Shown here piece by piece: positions 61,983 through 64,000 of a stretch of DNA of 64,000 nt. Each line of letters opens with the position of its first letter. Position 1 is the stretch's first letter. The notes beneath the pieces are model-generated. The model worked only from the letters and a program-made list of their open reading frames with translations, was not told the DNA's origin and searched no databases. Origin of the DNA: an uncultured Dehalococcoidia bacterium (GTDB lineage Bacteria > Chloroflexota > Dehalococcoidia > Lucifugimonadales > CAJWUJ01); NCBI GenBank assembly GCA_913047625.1, contig CAJWUJ010000002.1, positions 98,175 through 162,174 of the forward strand, given 5' to 3'. The position numbers and the translations under genes are program-made.

Positions 61983-62975
61983 TTATGCATAAAGCTTTGG
62001 AAATATGACATCCCGAAATGCTTCTTTTTCTTGGATAGGCATTATATACCCACCGTCGATTGTATGGACGGGAAACAAAAATATGTGGTCTAGATTACTT
62101 TCGTTGACAGCCTGTAAAAGTCTGTCAGCACAATATTCCGGTGTCCCGAACAGTCCTAGTGCATCGCAAATCTGATGGGATAATTTTGTCGAAATGGTTG
62201 TCGGGTCTATCGAGTCAGGGAGATCTATACCGATTTGGCGCAGCCAGTAATGATGCGACTTGCTGGGGTACGAAAGCCATGGTTTTTTTGGAGCTAGGTA
62301 CCTCTGTGGCCATGACTGGGCTTTGTCCTGATCTTTATCGATAGCCAGATGAGTGATAAAGACCACTGGAATGTCTTTTAGATTCCTGCCTGCGCGTGCA
62401 GCTCCTATGCTAAGATGCTCGGTCGCAGCAGCTATGATTCTAGGATCAAGGCCAACCATAGCCATCACTCCGTCGGCTATTTCGCCAGCTAGCTCTAGCA
62501 TTTTGGGTCCCGCTGCTGTCATATACACAGGCGTGGGTTGAGTGCTGACATTTCTGAGATACCCATCTACTTCTCCATACATTACGCTTTCGCCTGATAG
62601 TAAAGATTTGATGTTGAGAATTGCATCTCGCATTTCAGAAAGTCGAGCTTTGGGTTGGCCAATGTTCCCTACTGATAGAAATCCAGGTGCAAGGCTTAAT
62701 CGAATCCTTCCTGGAGCTATTTCTTCTAACGAGTGGGCTAGGGAAGCGAGTACCATTTGGTGACGGGTAACGGGGTTTGATGTAGCTGGATATAAATGCA
62801 ACCTTTCCGTTTGAAGAGCTGCAAGAGCTAATGTAATGTACACATCTCTTCCACTGTGTTGATGATCATGAACACCCACTCCATTGAAACCTATGTGTTC
62901 ACAGTCCGCGATAAATGAGGCGGTTTCTTTAATAGGAAGACCAACAGGTACTCTAATGTCGATTTTAGGTATCAT
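61983..62975 (-). CDS. LLM-class F420-dependent-type oxidoreductase, copy 3
   Basis: A 330-residue TIM-barrel protein with GFNGVGVHDHQHSGRDVYITLALAAL, ERLHLYPATSNPVTRHQMVLAS and IRLSLAPGFLSVGNIG, the pattern of F420-dependent methylenetetrahydromethanopterin-reductase-like enzymes. Cofactor could be F420 or FMN. It lies 14 bases from the next LLM gene and 8 bases after apt, so apt-LLM-LLM-FIST is probably one operon. No ribosome site is obvious. Confidence 0.9.
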   Translation of the reverse strand: MIPKIDIRVPVGLPIKETASFIADCEHIGFNGVGVHDHQHSGRDVYITLALAALQTERLHLYPATSNPVTRHQMVLASLAHSLEEIAPGRIRLSLAPGFLSVGNIGQPKARLSEMRDAILNIKSLLSGESVMYGEVDGYLRNVSTQPTPVYMTAAGPKMLELAGEIADGVMAMVGLDPRIIAAATEHLSIGAARAGRNLKDIPVVFITHLAIDKDQDKAQSWPQRYLAPKKPWLSYPSKSHHYWLRQIGIDLPDSIDPTTISTKLSHQICDALGLFGTPEYCADRLLQAVNESNLDHIFLFPVHTIDGGYIMPIQEKEAFRDVIFPKLYA

Positions 62976-62983
62976 GATAATAA

Positions 62984-63496
62984 TTAATAAGATATTACTG
63001 AATGGGCTTGCAATCCCTTCAATTGCTCACGCCCGTTTAGGAAAGTCAACTCTGCTAGCACGCTTATTCCGACAATGTTGGCTCCAAATCTTTCGACAAG
63101 GTTGATCGTGGCTCTCAGGGTTCCACCAGTAGCCAAAACATCGTCTACTAGTAATACATTATCTCCTTTACAAAGTGCATCCTGATGAATTTGAAGAGTC
63201 TCTGAACCATACTCCAATTCGTAACTTTCTTCAAAGGTTAGCCATGGTAGTTTATTTGGTTTTCGCACAGGAACTATCCCAGACCCAATCTTTAGAGCAA
63301 TTCCTGCTCCTAAGAGGTATCCTCGAGCCTCAATTGCAACAACTGTATCTATCGATGTCTTATCGAAGGGCGATGTCATTTGGTCTATGGCACTTTTGAA
63401 AGACATCGGGTTCCTGAGGACTGGAGTGATATCCTTGAACTGGATTCCAGGTTTTGGGAAATCTGGTATGCCCCGTATATGGTCTTTGATGTTCAT
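62984..63496 (-). CDS. apt: Adenine phosphoribosyltransferase
   Basis: Salvages adenine to AMP with PRPP. The 170-residue protein has the APT start DHIRGIPDFPKPGIQFKDITPVL, AIEARGYLLGAGIAL and the PRPP loop VLLVDDVLATGGT (about 115-127). The length is normal. It heads the minus-strand apt-LLM-LLM-FIST run. Confidence 0.96.
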   Translation of the reverse strand: MNIKDHIRGIPDFPKPGIQFKDITPVLRNPMSFKSAIDQMTSPFDKTSIDTVVAIEARGYLLGAGIALKIGSGIVPVRKPNKLPWLTFEESYELEYGSETLQIHQDALCKGDNVLLVDDVLATGGTLRATINLVERFGANIVGISVLAELTFLNGREQLKGLQAHSVISY

Positions 63497-64000
63497 TTGG
63501 TAAGTATCTCGAATTGAAAATAATTTTGTAGACCAGACAGCGTGACCCTATCGATTTATATGGGAGCGGGCAATCATCAGTAACAAGATTAACAATTTTG
63601 AGGCTCTTAAATTCAGTAAGTAACAACTGCAATGCTCCCTGCAATTTTGGTAATCCAGCACTTGATTATCGGAATTGAGAGTTCCTATCTTATTGCTTTC
63701 ATAAGAAAGAAATATCTGGACGACTCTAGGGGCCTAGTTATTTCCAACATCCCGCTATTGATATTCAAACTGGGTTTAGCCTATGCCGTGTTCTTACCGG
63801 TAGGCTGGAATGATTGATCATCTGTTTCTTACTCTCTCCTTCGAACATCACTGACGGCCAGTAGGGTGGATTGATAAAAATGAAAGGAATATGCCCTTAA
63901 CTCCGCAATAAGAATTTATCCTGTCCCTCTTGTTCTGAGGGGCAACGCTGGTTTAGGCTCTTAATAGGTAAGAAGCGGTAATAACAATCCGTTCACCTCT
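63497..64000. other. Region without a supported gene (right edge)
   Basis: About 450 bases upstream of apt hold no convincing gene. A 61-codon plus-strand ORF at 63632 is hydrophobic but has no family resemblance or ribosome site. At the very edge the minus strand is open for 15 codons and ends with TAA at 63955-63953 (tail GERIVITASYLLRA), possibly the end of a gene lying outside. Just downstream of that stop CCCTC and GAGGG form a 5-bp hairpin (about 63925-63941), without a T-run. Confidence 0.4.

Noticed and set aside
63632-63817. 61-codon hydrophobic plus-strand ORF upstream of apt
   Set aside because: No ribosome site, no family resemblance and a length expected by chance.
63922-64000. 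Possible 6S RNA or other structured RNA at the right edge
   Set aside because: Only a 5-bp hairpin is visible and the sequence does not match the conserved parts of 6S, SRP RNA, RNase P RNA or tmRNA that I know; the region is also cut by the window end.
1-64000. CRISPR arrays, insertion sequences, prophage genes
   Set aside because: No regularly spaced repeats, transposase motifs or phage proteins were seen on reading the window and the ORF translations.

Overview
The window reads as a chromosomal segment from a free-living bacterium with moderately AT-rich DNA. My best guess is a marine or aquatic Chloroflexota of the SAR202/Dehalococcoidia type. That guess rests on gene content: repeated HyuB-type hydantoinase/oxoprolinase subunits, several LLM flavin-dependent oxidoreductases, CaiB-type CoA transferase, AtuA-DUF4387, phosphotriesterase-like hydrolase, two Abhydrolase_10-type proteins and many MFS carriers. 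No 16S rRNA is present, so this remains inference. I found no transposase, phage gene or CRISPR array.

Layout. 1-6.3 kb: the 3' part of rpoC, an orphan lipoyl E2 acyltransferase, ATP-type PEP carboxykinase and a three-domain RidA-like protein. 6.3-16.7 kb: an orphan HyuB, a YyaL/DUF255 thioredoxin-fold protein, a translationally coupled HyuA-HyuB pair, a GGT-fold hydrolase with altered substrate-site residues and an alpha/beta hydrolase. 16.7-23.5 kb: an Abhydrolase_10-type protein, a MetE C-domain homologue, a GlmS-isomerase-like SIS protein, an LLM oxidoreductase and an MFS carrier. 23.5-31.7 kb: a remnant of a DnaQ-like exonuclease, small membrane and VOC proteins, DUF502, and a minus-strand run of AtuA, DUF4387, a nitrile-hydratase beta C-domain and a nitrile-hydratase alpha with an extra N-terminal module. 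A divergent asparaginase-like gene with a non-canonical motif, an MFS carrier and pterin carbinolamine dehydratase follow. 31.7-43.2 kb: a catabolic patchwork (VOC, D-glutamate cyclase-like DUF4392, PTE-like lactonase, degenerate AroQ, LDH2-type dehydrogenase, amidase, CaiB, a third HyuB, diaminopentanoate-dehydrogenase-like protein, RidA). 43.3-43.8 kb: a peroxiredoxin gene interrupted by an in-frame TGA exactly at the peroxidatic position, best read as a selenoprotein. 43.8-57 kb: a second Abhydrolase_10, a DctP-like lipoprotein, a dual-specificity phosphatase, oligoribonuclease, CocE/S15 hydrolase, GNAT, Yip1-like, SDR, MFS, CutA, a maleate-isomerase-like protein, a PLP enzyme and MFS. 57-64 kb: tRNA-Cys and tRNA-Leu, a PuuE-like deacetylase, cupin, DUF1445, FIST, two LLM oxidoreductases and apt.

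How it may work together. Much of the window is machinery for organic nitrogen and carboxylic acids: amide, nitrile and imide hydrolysis, 5-oxoproline/hydantoin opening, D-glutamate cyclase-type proteins, RidA-type reactive-enamine handling, CoA transfer and uptake. Genes are mostly short operons or single genes on mixed strands, with three ATGA overlaps marking coupled pairs. Most genes have an AGGAG-like ribosome site. A few have a good -10 box only 8-9 bases before the start codon and no ribosome site, which suggests leaderless mRNAs.

Most striking observations: the UGA-containing peroxiredoxin with a stem-loop just after the UGA; the rearranged nitrile hydratase beside AtuA-DUF4387; the triple RidA chain lacking the catalytic arginine in all three domains; and catalytic-site drift in asparaginase-, GGT- and AroQ-like proteins. 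All family calls are from reading the translations by eye; no search was run.
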